The notes below the pieces were generated by a model, which was not told the DNA's origin, did no database searches, and saw only the letters and a list, made by a program, of their open reading frames with translations. The position numbers and the translations under genes were made by a program. Of a stretch of 64,000 nt of DNA, positions 36,135-44,550 are shown piece after piece; position 1 is the stretch's first letter; each line of letters starts with the position of its first letter. The DNA comes from Alteromonas indica (GTDB taxonomy: Bacteria > Pseudomonadota > Gammaproteobacteria > Enterobacterales > Alteromonadaceae): contig PYVY01000006.1 of NCBI GenBank assembly GCA_003056425.1, positions 1 through 64,000 of the forward strand, in the 5' to 3' direction.

Positions 36135-36899
36135 ATGGTAGTCAATGTTCGTCAATGTGTTTCAGTTACGCTTTCTGTACTGCTTTTTACCAGCTTCACT
36201 GTGAGTGGCAATGACAAGCAATCAGCTACGTCAGCTTCCGTTGCAGCCGAGAAGCCGAACACACTGAACGAGGCGGAAAAAAATGCTGGATGGACGCTGC
36301 TTTTCGATGGCAAAAGCACACTCGGCTGGCACACGTTTCAACAGCCAGAAGGCACACCATCATGGAAAGTTGTTGACGGTACGCTCACTGTTGACCCTGG
36401 CGCAAGCGGTGTTCAGCACGGCGACCTGGCTACGGATAAAGCGTATGAAAACTATGAACTCAAATTTGAGTGGAAATCACCGGAAAACGGCAACAGTGGT
36501 GTGTTCATCAACGTGCGGGAGGATGCCGAGCATCCGATTGCGTGGCAAACCGGTCTTGAATATCAGTTACTGGGCGTTGCCCATGCAGACAACGACGATA
36601 GCGCAAAAAAAACCGGCGAGATTTTCGGCTACACATCGCAGATAGCGACGAGCCCCGCTCACGGAGACGGCCAATGGAATCAGTCTTTGATTAGACAAAC
36701 TGACGGCAAAGTCGAGTTTTATCTTAACGGAAACCTGACGACACGAGTTGATATCTACAGCGAACAATGGAAAAACTGGGTTGCCACATCACGTTTTAAA
36801 GATTTCCCGGCGTTCGGTGCATCAGCTAAAGGCCACATTGTGTTGCAGGAGTGGACCTCAACAATTTATTTCCGCAATATGAAACTTCGCACACTGTAG
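36135..36899 (+). CDS. Secreted DUF1080 (3-keto-disaccharide hydrolase) protein
   Basis: 254 residues with a signal peptide (SVTLSVLLFTSFTVSG) and AAGG seven bases before the ATG. The DUF1080 jelly-roll domain fills about residues 50-252. It begins GWTLLFDGKSTLGWHTF, with SWKVVDGTLTVDPG, NYELKFEWKSPENGNSGVF and a late VLQEWTSTIYFRNMKL. Members act on glycosidic bonds, including 3-keto-glucosides, and are most common in Bacteroidota and Planctomycetota. It stands beside mobile-element relics in a gene-poor region, which suggests acquisition by transfer. The substrate is unknown. Confidence 0.88.
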   Translation: MVVNVRQCVSVTLSVLLFTSFTVSGNDKQSATSASVAAEKPNTLNEAEKNAGWTLLFDGKSTLGWHTFQQPEGTPSWKVVDGTLTVDPGASGVQHGDLATDKAYENYELKFEWKSPENGNSGVFINVREDAEHPIAWQTGLEYQLLGVAHADNDDSAKKTGEIFGYTSQIATSPAHGDGQWNQSLIRQTDGKVEFYLNGNLTTRVDIYSEQWKNWVATSRFKDFPAFGASAKGHIVLQEWTSTIYFRNMKLRTL

Positions 36900-37418
36900 C
36901 CTGTGTGCGTGAACGAGTTTGACGTTGTCAGTAATAGTAGTAGCCTCTCGCCACAACGTATTGCTGACGGTAATGCGATAGTAGACGGTCGGTACCTGGC
37001 TCTCTGGATGGCCTTGGATGACCCAACGCCATACTCATACTTTGATAGACTCTGACATCTCAAGGGCATCTTCCACTTCGAGGTCAAAATAACGAACAGT
37101 GCTCGGCAAGTTCTTGAAGCCCAGCAATAGCTGGATGCCCCTTGAGTCCCTGGTCTTCTTGTAAATGAGATAAGGCTTGGTTCTTCTCATTTATTGAGCG
37201 CTGTATAGCGAGGTATCAAGCCCTAATTCGCTATTTAACTAAGGAGTATTCGGCTGAATTGTTGGGTTGAAATATGCTTTGAATCAGTAGCGCTAGATTT
37301 AAATAGGTAGTCTGATTCTTATCGTTTCGCGTAGTTTATTCATGCAGATATCGGCTCCCCGGTCTCTGGAATTAGTTCACTGGAGTTAGTTCAATCGTAC
37401 TGGGCACCTTGTGTTCTG
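36900..37418. other. Intergenic, nothing recognised
   Basis: No supported frame or terminator found between the DUF1080 gene and the recombinase relic. Confidence 0.4.
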
Positions 37419-37637
37419 CTAGCCAACATAAGAGCGAGTCAGCATTGAACGCCCACATGATACGTCCGCCATTTTAAGTTTTACCAGATCGCATCCTCTT
37501 AGCTTGCTATCCAAACCAAGGGTGAATAGCGCTAAATCTCTAGTCTTACCTTTCTGCCCAAGTCTGCAGGCCCCCCCCAAAAAATATGAGATATTCGCTG
37601 TGGCTTTTTCTGACCGATGATGCGATCTTTGTTTCAA
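37419..37637 (-). pseudogene. Remnant of a tyrosine recombinase (integrase-like)
   Basis: The stretch GKTRDLALFTLGLDSKLRGCDLVKLKMADV closely follows the conserved start of the catalytic domain of short phage-type integrases (RDLALFNLA-DSKLRGCDLV), including the first catalytic Arg in KLRG. The rest is missing or frameshifted, and a C8 run near 37571-37578 lies in the broken upstream part. It marks an old integration event next to the bacteriocin and DUF1080 region. Confidence 0.75.
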
Positions 37638-38068
37638 GGTATAACTTGTTGAACTGTCATGATTAATCCCATCAAGTTGGGGGATTTTAGTATGGCATTT
37701 AGATGAGCGATTACATTCAAAATAATTGTTTAGCCGCTTGGTTAGCTACCTATCCATTCTTAAGTATGGTTATTCGTGCCTAGTGAACCAGTGGCGGTGC
37801 AAACACGCCCTGGTAAGCAGAGAAAAATGTTATAAAATTATGGATAATATTGTGGTGTAGCGTGAACTATATTGGGCAAGTTCACGAAAGCGAACTCTAA
37901 AGTTGCTCGACGATATCGCAGAACCGCCTTGGTGTGGCGGGTAATCGTATTAATTTCGTAGGCATACCTCAGGAACTTACCCTTTCTATTTTTGAAGTTT
38001 GCCGTGAAGTTTTAGTCACGGCACGTCAGGTGATATAGGGAAGGCCCGGTTAAATGGGTCTGTAGCCC
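37638..38068. other. Intergenic, nothing recognised
   Basis: AT-rich sequence without a supported frame between the recombinase relic and the 3' end of the dehydrogenase gene. Confidence 0.4.
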
Positions 38069-39211
38069 CTAAATTGGCAGGTGTGGGTAAGCAAGTTGAC
38101 GGTTTTGATAAGCCAGAATATCAGGTTTTTGAATGATGCCTTTATCAACATTGATGGCTCGACGAATGGTTTCATTTTTCTGCCAGCCTTCCGGTCCTGC
38201 GGCTATGGCCGGTAAATGGAAAACTAATGCGGCAGAAATTGACCGTGAAGCACTTTCCCAAAAATAGCTGGGCGTATGATCAACGGCGTAGTAATCCACT
38301 TTTTCGACTTGAAACATAGGGTTTTTAAAGGTGGTTGGCTTGGCAAAGTAAAAACCCATACCTTCGTCACAACTGACATCAATAATTAAACAGCCCGGCT
38401 TGAGACACGCTTTTTCTTGTTCAATGACAAAGTCGATAGGGTGATTGGTGTCTTGATAGATGCCATTGATAATGAGCCCCGATTCGCTGATTAAATCACA
38501 CAATGGTCTTTCTGTACCGTCATGTTCAACCACCATCATCCTTGCCTGGCCGGCAGCGCCAGCTTTTAGCCACACATAATGACAATCAAGGATCTCTTCG
38601 CGGACCTCGTGGTCGGGACGCTGAATGCAGATAGTAATATCGCGAAAACCATGGGCTTTGAGTGCATATATAGCACCACGACTCACGGCACCAAAGCTGA
38701 AAATTATCGCTTTACGCTGGTTACCATAATGCCCGTCTATACCCTTAAGCTGCAGCGCATGAATGACCCCGCAATATCCCGCCATTTCGTTATTTTTGTA
38801 GAACGTATGCCGCCCAACCTGTCCCTGGGGACCCCAGACATACATATCTTCAAAAGCGATTAATGTCTGTTTTCGCTCGATGGCAATCTGAGTTATCCGT
38901 CGTTGTTGAGTGCAATGAGGATACCCCCAGAGTACACCGCCCACCCGTAACTGCTCAAAATCGGCAAGTACCGGCTTGGCGATAATGACAGTGTTCATGG
39001 TTTCCAACAGCTCGTCTCTTGATGCCAATCCTCCCACCTGAGCGCTGAGTGCAGTATCATCGATACCAAAGCGTTCGCCATAGCCAGTTTCAAAAATGAG
39101 TTGCTTGCGTATTGTTTCGGGGATCCTGGATAAATGTTCAGGATGTATCGGCACCCGCCGTTCATCTTCTTTTTTAGAGCTACCAATAACGCCTAGAGAA
39201 GTCATATTCAT
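38069..39211 (-). CDS. Alanine dehydrogenase/PNT-family protein, N5-(carboxyethyl)ornithine synthase-like
   Basis: 380 residues from the ATG at 39211, with AAGG seven bases upstream. The N-terminal GVIGSSKKEDERRVPIHPEH is the typical start of the alanine dehydrogenase/PNT fold. A dinucleotide-binding part lies around IIFSFGAVSRGAIYALKAHG (about 168-187), and DHTPSYFWESASRSISAAL near the end is shared with N5-(carboxyethyl)ornithine synthase and saccharopine-dehydrogenase relatives. It probably performs an NAD(P)H-dependent reductive condensation of an amino acid with a keto acid; the substrate is not readable. It is a single gene, and the longer frame to 39256 is not needed. Confidence 0.75.
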   Translation of the reverse strand: MNMTSLGVIGSSKKEDERRVPIHPEHLSRIPETIRKQLIFETGYGERFGIDDTALSAQVGGLASRDELLETMNTVIIAKPVLADFEQLRVGGVLWGYPHCTQQRRITQIAIERKQTLIAFEDMYVWGPQGQVGRHTFYKNNEMAGYCGVIHALQLKGIDGHYGNQRKAIIFSFGAVSRGAIYALKAHGFRDITICIQRPDHEVREEILDCHYVWLKAGAAGQARMMVVEHDGTERPLCDLISESGLIINGIYQDTNHPIDFVIEQEKACLKPGCLIIDVSCDEGMGFYFAKPTTFKNPMFQVEKVDYYAVDHTPSYFWESASRSISAALVFHLPAIAAGPEGWQKNETIRRAINVDKGIIQKPDILAYQNRQLAYPHLPI

Positions 39212-40112
39212 GGTATTGCCTTGTGCTTGAGCGTTTGAACCAACAGGGGTTGGCACTCCTTACTGCAAGCGAGAGTGAGGTGTGTAGGTAATTTGGTGTG
39301 GAGAATAGGTTTTGGTTGTAAAAGCGAGAAGATTCGAGCTTGTGAACCTAAAGCCCGAAAACTAATTCACTTAAAGCTAGGCGTTGAGTGTAACAGAGTT
39401 GAGATTTTATATCGGAATATTAAGTGCCGTGTCTTTAACTCAATCTCTAGGACCACTGAATAGGACAGGTTACATTGGTATGGGGCGTTTTTTAAGGTGA
39501 GCGCGGCCGGATTGTCTGGACGCTAAACCAAAAACCAGATGGTCGCTGAGTGAAGATAAATCCGATGATACCAGGTCTACACACATCCACGCCTACCTAT
39601 AATGATATGGCCACTCTGATACACACCATCAGCTGGCACGGGGGGCTGGTCTTGCATAGTGCACAATGCCGGCTTCTTGCACAAAGCAGGCTATTAGGTT
39701 CAATAACGCCCCCAAAGCAACACACCGAAAAGAATTTTGGTCAATTCAAGTGCGTTAGCCCTTGATTAATGGAACCTTTCCCGTCTAGCCTTAAAATTGC
39801 CCTAAACGGTATCGCCGGAGCGCGTATAGCACATCACGATATTACCGGTTTGCTATAGTATTTACCCGTTACCGGCTAACGTATGGTACACCCGAATGTA
39901 GTTTGCAATCTGAGTACGTTTCTCAGCGTCTATAGAATGCCCGGCCAGGTGTTCTTGATACACACCCATTACATTGCTTAACACGGGCGGGTTAGCCATC
40001 TGGGATGGGAAATCTGGCCATGAGCATAGTATTTTCACGCTCGCCCCCCAGGCATTATAGGACGTGTGCTTAGTCGTTAACTAAGCAAACTTAGCATTTT
40101 AAGGAGAAAAAC
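39212..40112. other. Gene-free stretch
   Basis: About 900 bases. Frames at 39275-39463 and 39550-39765 have no ribosome site and weak composition. The last 60 bases carry the upstream region and AAGGAG site of the small peptide gene at 40113. Confidence 0.45.
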
Positions 40113-40298
40113 ATGACTGAGTTAACGCCCTGTGATATCCCGTTAGTGAGTGGTGCAATTTTTAGTCGGATGCTACGATTTGGCTTTAGCTCTGCCGGAG
40201 GCGGTATGGCGTGGGATGGAATGAAATATGCTGGTTCGCAGATGATAGGGTTAAGTCACAACGCTTCCCACTTTGGGGCAGCAACGAATCGACTATAG
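40113..40298 (+). CDS. Third double-glycine-type leader peptide (bacteriocin-like)
   Basis: 61 residues with a strong AAGGAG six bases before the ATG. The first 15 residues, MTELTPCDIPLVSGA, fit the microcin/class II leader pattern (Leu-Thr, acidic, hydrophobic, then Gly-Ala at the cut site). The rest, about 46 residues from IFSRMLRFGFSSAGGG, is small, Gly/Ala/Ser-rich and contains FGAA near the end. It differs from the pair at 34.7-35.2 kb and has no cysteine in the mature part. A hairpin and a CPBP-like membrane gene follow, the same order as in the first locus. Confidence 0.65.
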   Translation: MTELTPCDIPLVSGAIFSRMLRFGFSSAGGGMAWDGMKYAGSQMIGLSHNASHFGAATNRL

Positions 40299-40303
40299 CA
40301 TAC

Positions 40304-40330
40304 AGGCAGAGGACAATCAGACCTCTGCCT
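40304..40330 (+). terminator. Hairpin between the leader peptide gene and the CPBP-like gene
   Basis: AGGCAGAGG (40304-40312) pairs perfectly with CCTCTGCCT (40322-40330) around a 9-base loop, six bases after the stop codon. It is followed by TATTTATT, which may allow partial termination before the next ribosome site GGAGA. Confidence 0.7.
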
Positions 40331-40348
40331 TATTTATTGGAGAACAGT

Positions 40349-40855
40349 ATGCATAATCATATGGTCGTAAGTCACCCATCAACAGTGACAACCCGCCCGG
40401 GTTTTTATATGGCATTGCTCTGTTATAGCATCGCAACGGTTGCAGGGGCGATGCTTATTGTTGCAGTGTTATTCACTATCAATGAACTGTTCGATTTGGG
40501 CTTCATTCCCCAAGACCACTACGACAATTTTTCATTAAATAGGTGGGATACATTAGGTTATATTGTTATTGCGCCGATAATAGAAACCTATCTACTAGCG
40601 TTAATAATTAAACTTGGCTTAAAAGCGGGTTTAACCCCTTTAAAGGTCGGTATTGCGAATACTTTGCTATGGGCGAGTTTACATTCACTTATTAACCCTA
40701 CAAGCTTTTTAGGATCATTGTGGAACTTTAGCGTATTTAGTTACGGATATTTACACTGGCTTTCCGATTCTTTTAAACAAGCCTATTTGGCGGCACTCGT
40801 TCCTCATGTTGTACTTAATTCTACAATAATCATTTTATATTTTTCTTTTGGATAA
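40349..40855 (+). CDS. CPBP-family-like membrane protein, possible immunity protein
   Basis: 168 residues from the ATG at 40349, with GGAGA five bases upstream. Several membrane helices are present (YMALLCYSIATVAGAMLIVA and onward). IAPIIETYLLALI and LLWASLHSLI match motifs 1 and 2 of CPBP (CAAX protease and bacteriocin-processing) membrane proteins, although motif 1 has a single Glu (IET) where most have EE. Members beside bacteriocin genes often confer immunity. The upstream leader peptide gene supports that reading; proteolytic activity is uncertain because of the altered motif. Confidence 0.65.
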   Translation: MHNHMVVSHPSTVTTRPGFYMALLCYSIATVAGAMLIVAVLFTINELFDLGFIPQDHYDNFSLNRWDTLGYIVIAPIIETYLLALIIKLGLKAGLTPLKVGIANTLLWASLHSLINPTSFLGSLWNFSVFSYGYLHWLSDSFKQAYLAALVPHVVLNSTIIILYFSFG

Positions 40856-41498
40856 GGCGTCAGGCCTATCTTCCACTAAGCCTTGTGCCAAAAGATAGCT
40901 TATCGTTATTTTGTTGTTTTTAAGGGTAATCCTGATTTTGGGGGGAGCTGGTAGAATGTTAAGCGCTTTTATTATGATCTAATGCAACTGTGTTGATGCT
41001 AGATTTTTAATTGCTTTTTTGTTGTTTGTAAAAAATGATTTGAAGTGAATTGATTGTGTTAGACCTGGAGAAATAGGATCCGCTGGCTGTTATTGGGCTA
41101 GGGGCCATAATTATCGCGTTAGTGGGCTGCTATTACCTTATAAAAATGAGCTACCGCAATAAGTCTTTGTAGTATTCATTGGCGTTATCGGTGTCAGAAA
41201 AACCTTTTATATGGCGGTGAGAATATCTCAATACAGCGCCCTTGCAACGGGCTAATTAAGAACAGAGTAAGCAAGAACAGGGCAGTAAAAGCAGATTAAG
41301 CAACAGTAATTTAGATCAGAGCAGCTTAGGCCACAGAAGTGTAGTTGAGGAAAGCGGGGCAGGGCATGGGATAAGCCTTGCACCCATCGCCTTCGTTGCT
41401 TGCATAATGAACAGCGCTACCTGTTCGAGCGGTTTCATAACCTATATTATAAAACAATTAGGTAGCGCTGTTGTCTAGCACATTATTCTATGTCTCGC
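40856..41498. other. Gap holding a doubtful tiny membrane frame and an inverted repeat
   Basis: A plus-strand frame at 41077-41172 reads as one membrane helix (LAVIGLGAIIIALVGCYYL) followed by basic residues, but it has no ATG, GTG or TTG start. Only a CTG (41083) with GGAG 12 bases upstream could begin it. A perfect 13-base inverted repeat follows near the end of the gap. Nothing else was recognised. Confidence 0.35.
41410..41472. repeat. Perfect 13-base inverted repeat
   Basis: AACAGCGCTACCT (41410-41422) and AGGTAGCGCTGTT (41460-41472) are exact complements 37 bases apart, 26 bases past the stop codon of the alginate lyase gene. There is no T tract on either side. It could be an extended mRNA 3' structure or the ends of a tiny mobile element. 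Confidence 0.75.
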
Positions 41499-43304
41499 TT
41501 AGTCGTGAGAGACCACAAGCGAGTAGAAGGTAGCTTGCACGTAATCGCTATCATTACCGGTGTTGTTTTGATTGTAAACACCGGCTTTGAAGTACATATA
41601 CTCATCTGCAATATCGTATCCGCTGTTACTCATATCTACTTCCTGAGTGATCGTATCTTTGCCATCACGTAAAATTTTGACTGTAAGATCATTACCCTTT
41701 ACGTCAATTTCATAGCTAAATACTTCATTCAAAGCGATACCATCGGCCGGTTCAGAGGCTGAACTTGAACGCGATCCAATAAGTTCATACCACTGTTCAC
41801 TATTACCGTTTCCTGGTTCGTGGGCAAGATAGATAGAACCTTTGTCATGGCCAGGTAGCTTACGATAGTACAAGCGTACAGGCTCGTCGCTTGAGGCATG
41901 TATTTGACCTACTATCACGCGGCCCACCTGCCCGCTATCACCAGAAGAGGTGACGTGGTTAACAGACAAAGTAGCTTTCATATTACCATCAACACCGCCC
42001 GCCAACTGCTGCGCAGAGGATGGCGCGGAGCTGAACACCCAGTTATTGCCGTTCACACCCTGAGTATCAATTGAAGTATCTCCGGCGCGTATCATCTCTC
42101 TTAATTCCGAACGGGTATAGCTGGTACCTGAAGAGGTTTTGAAGCCGGCTATGGTACTTTTGAACACCATACCGCCATCTGAACCAGTATAGAAATACTG
42201 GTTGTTTTCATATCCTGCATTAAGTTCAGATTCTTTAATAGAGTCAGCTTTGCCGTCATTATCTTCATCAGACGGTACGCTTAAATACCAACGCGATAGG
42301 TCAAAGTTTTCCGACGGTGCCTTGTTACTATCCAGATTAGTGTCAACAGGGGTGCCACCGCCTGAACCACCGCTGCTTTCACCACTGCCATATACTTCAA
42401 CCTCGGCAATATTAGTCCAGCTACTACCGGCAGAGTTGCTAAAGGTTTTAATACGAATTTGCTGCGCTGCGATGTCAGTAACATCGTAGACTTCGATACC
42501 AGCAGTCGTGCCGCTGCTGACATCATCGTACACTTTTGTCCAGGTGCCACTGGTGCCTGGCCGCGCGTAAATTTCAAAGGTATAACTTTGGGTGTCGCCG
42601 CGGCCCCATGCAATACCTACCTGGGTAACATCGCTGGTGTTATCAAGCTGGGTTGTAAGGTTTACGGGTGTGCCTGAGCCTGCCCAGCGTGAAGAGAACG
42701 CGGTATTTCCATCTATCACATTAGTCGCGGGGTAGCTACCATGACCACTACCATCATCAAAAGCCGTGTTTATAGAGAGCTGGCTACCGTTGGCAACCGG
42801 CGTAGGGGCAGCAGAGTCTGTGCGTGTCAGTAGCCATTGCTGGTTAACATTACCGCTATTGGAAGACCATAAATAGAGCTCTTGCTGGCGAGCTGCGCCG
42901 CCATTTCCGTCAATTGAATAGCCCGAGGCATTACGCTTTTGGAAGCGATAGACTTCAGCGCCCGAGGTGATTTTTATTTCTTCCCAGTGCTGATTGTAAT
43001 TGGTGGAATCGCACTTTTGCAGTGTTATCGGTTGCCGATTAGACCCACCATTTCCCCCATCCCAGCACAGGTTAGTATCTTGCTTTTTAAACGAGTAATA
43101 ACCATCACCGTGGCTAATCTGTACCCACTGTTGGTTAACGTTATTGGTGTCCGAGTTCCATAAATAAAGCGGCTGACTTTCAATCGCCCCACCATTTCCA
43201 TCAATAGAAAAACTGGTGTTCTGTTTGGCAATATTAAAAGTTGCTGCATGGGCCAGCGAAATGTTGCTGGCAAGTAGGGCGATAGAGAATTGTACTTTCT
43301 TCAT
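41499..43304 (-). CDS. Secreted PL7 alginate lyase with CBM13 and CBM32 domains
   Basis: Cuts alginate by beta-elimination outside the cell. 601 residues: a signal peptide (to about LAHA), then a ricin-type beta-trefoil CBM13 (about 22-165) with three repeats of the type SIDGNGGA...LYLW and NQQW. Next comes a discoidin/CBM32-like domain (about 175-308, ending IAEVEVYGSG), a Gly/Ser linker and the PL7 lyase (about 330-601). The three PL7 motifs are intact: YTRSELREM, GQIHA and YMYFKAGVYNQN. QIH is often linked to preference for polyguluronate or mixed blocks. It is a single gene, and the binding domains suggest action on cell walls or gels. Confidence 0.95.
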   Translation of the reverse strand: MKKVQFSIALLASNISLAHAATFNIAKQNTSFSIDGNGGAIESQPLYLWNSDTNNVNQQWVQISHGDGYYSFKKQDTNLCWDGGNGGSNRQPITLQKCDSTNYNQHWEEIKITSGAEVYRFQKRNASGYSIDGNGGAARQQELYLWSSNSGNVNQQWLLTRTDSAAPTPVANGSQLSINTAFDDGSGHGSYPATNVIDGNTAFSSRWAGSGTPVNLTTQLDNTSDVTQVGIAWGRGDTQSYTFEIYARPGTSGTWTKVYDDVSSGTTAGIEVYDVTDIAAQQIRIKTFSNSAGSSWTNIAEVEVYGSGESSGGSGGGTPVDTNLDSNKAPSENFDLSRWYLSVPSDEDNDGKADSIKESELNAGYENNQYFYTGSDGGMVFKSTIAGFKTSSGTSYTRSELREMIRAGDTSIDTQGVNGNNWVFSSAPSSAQQLAGGVDGNMKATLSVNHVTSSGDSGQVGRVIVGQIHASSDEPVRLYYRKLPGHDKGSIYLAHEPGNGNSEQWYELIGSRSSSASEPADGIALNEVFSYEIDVKGNDLTVKILRDGKDTITQEVDMSNSGYDIADEYMYFKAGVYNQNNTGNDSDYVQATFYSLVVSHD

Positions 43305-44462
43305 TGAAAAAATTCCGTAGTTGCAGACGGTAGCTACCCGTAAAACAGTACATCATGCGTGCGCCTGACCAATTGGTAATATGGCTTATTATTATGTTCT
43401 ATGCCGAGAAATATTTAATGTTTGTTACCAAATATCCTTATTGGTAATAAAAAATTAACATAGTTTTTCCTCTTTCTCACCCTAAATGTGGGTAAATTTT
43501 AAACGTTAAGCTAACCAACGTCGTTCAGTAAGCCTGGCTCCTTCGTGCCAGGCCTTATGAATCAAGAGCTATAAGCAAATACGGTAAGATAAAATAAGGA
43601 GAATAAATAAGAGAAAATATCGTCGTAATAAAAGCGGTAAATAGTTTCAACCCCCACGGGCCCGGCGGGTCAGTTAACGTGTACTAAGCCGCGCATTATA
43701 AAGTCGGACAAAAGATTATGTGTAATACAAAGCCGACATAAAAAATCGGTCTGTATCTTATGTAGATGAAATACAGTGATATTTTTAATATTGTAATTGG
43801 TGGAGACGAGGGCATGGGCAAATTTTATAGACTTAGAAAAAACAAGATGACATGAGTTTCAGCCTATTCACAAGGTAGGTAGGGCCCGGGGTGGGGCAAC
43901 GCCTAATACACTACTTTAGCAAGAATGAGTTCGCTATTATGGTTGGCGCAGCAGGCATGCGTTATACAGCACTACCCATAATGCAGAGCTTTATAAATAT
44001 AGCGCAGACCGTTCCTCTTTTTCCAAGCCTTAAAATAGTGAATTCTGGTGAACCAATTATTTAAATTTGGTTATCCATTTGTAGCGTCCCATTACGAAAA
44101 GTGGTGGACAATTTCGGGGAAGTATCGTTGCTGCTATGGCAATACCATTTATCCACTGTTACAGGCCTTGAAACCCAGGGGACCGACCTGATTAAATCGG
44201 CAGGTACCCACATAGTAACTCCCCCTGAGTACACTTCACCCAAATCGCTGGGCATTCTGGCCTCCATTAATCCTCTGTGGCTATTTTTTGCTTATGCAAT
44301 CGCCTAATCGCCCGCCTGGGGACAGCGTTCTTTTTACCCATCCAAAGTGTGCCTAACAACCCGCCTGCCCGAGAAGAAATATAAAATGTTTTAATCAGCT
44401 GAGCGTATTGCTATAAGCATCGTGAAGTGGCCCGCTATGGCGAATGAAAAAAAAGTGTTAAA
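43305..44462. other. Long intergenic region between the alginate lyase and fructan genes
   Basis: About 1.15 kb between divergent transcription units. It must carry the promoters of both. Open frames near 44061-44307 lie on both strands at one place and have no ribosome site, so they are not called. No terminator or RNA gene was recognised. Confidence 0.45.
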
Positions 44463-44542
44463 CCAATGTTGATTGTTTAATAAGTCCCGCGTATAACAAA
44501 AAGACAACGTTGTTTTTATTGTTTTTACTTTTTCAACATTGG
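44463..44542 (+). promoter_or_regulatory. Candidate operator region of the fructan operon
   Basis: A palindrome with a central CG, ACAACGTTGT (44504-44513), fits the general form of LacI-family operators and lies 38 bases before the susC-like start. It is bracketed by a perfect 10-base inverted repeat, CCAATGTTGA (44463-44472) and TCAACATTGG (44533-44542). The LacI-type gene at the other end of the locus is the obvious candidate to bind here. Confidence 0.5.
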
Positions 44543-44550
44543 AATGTGAG

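Noticed and set aside
37419-37637. Recombinase fragment considered as an integron integrase
   Set aside because: The visible part matches short phage-type integrases and lacks the IntI-specific extra region, so it does not support an intI gene here.
44061-44307. Overlapping frames on both strands upstream of the fructan locus
   Set aside because: They mirror each other, lack ribosome sites and have no recognisable features.
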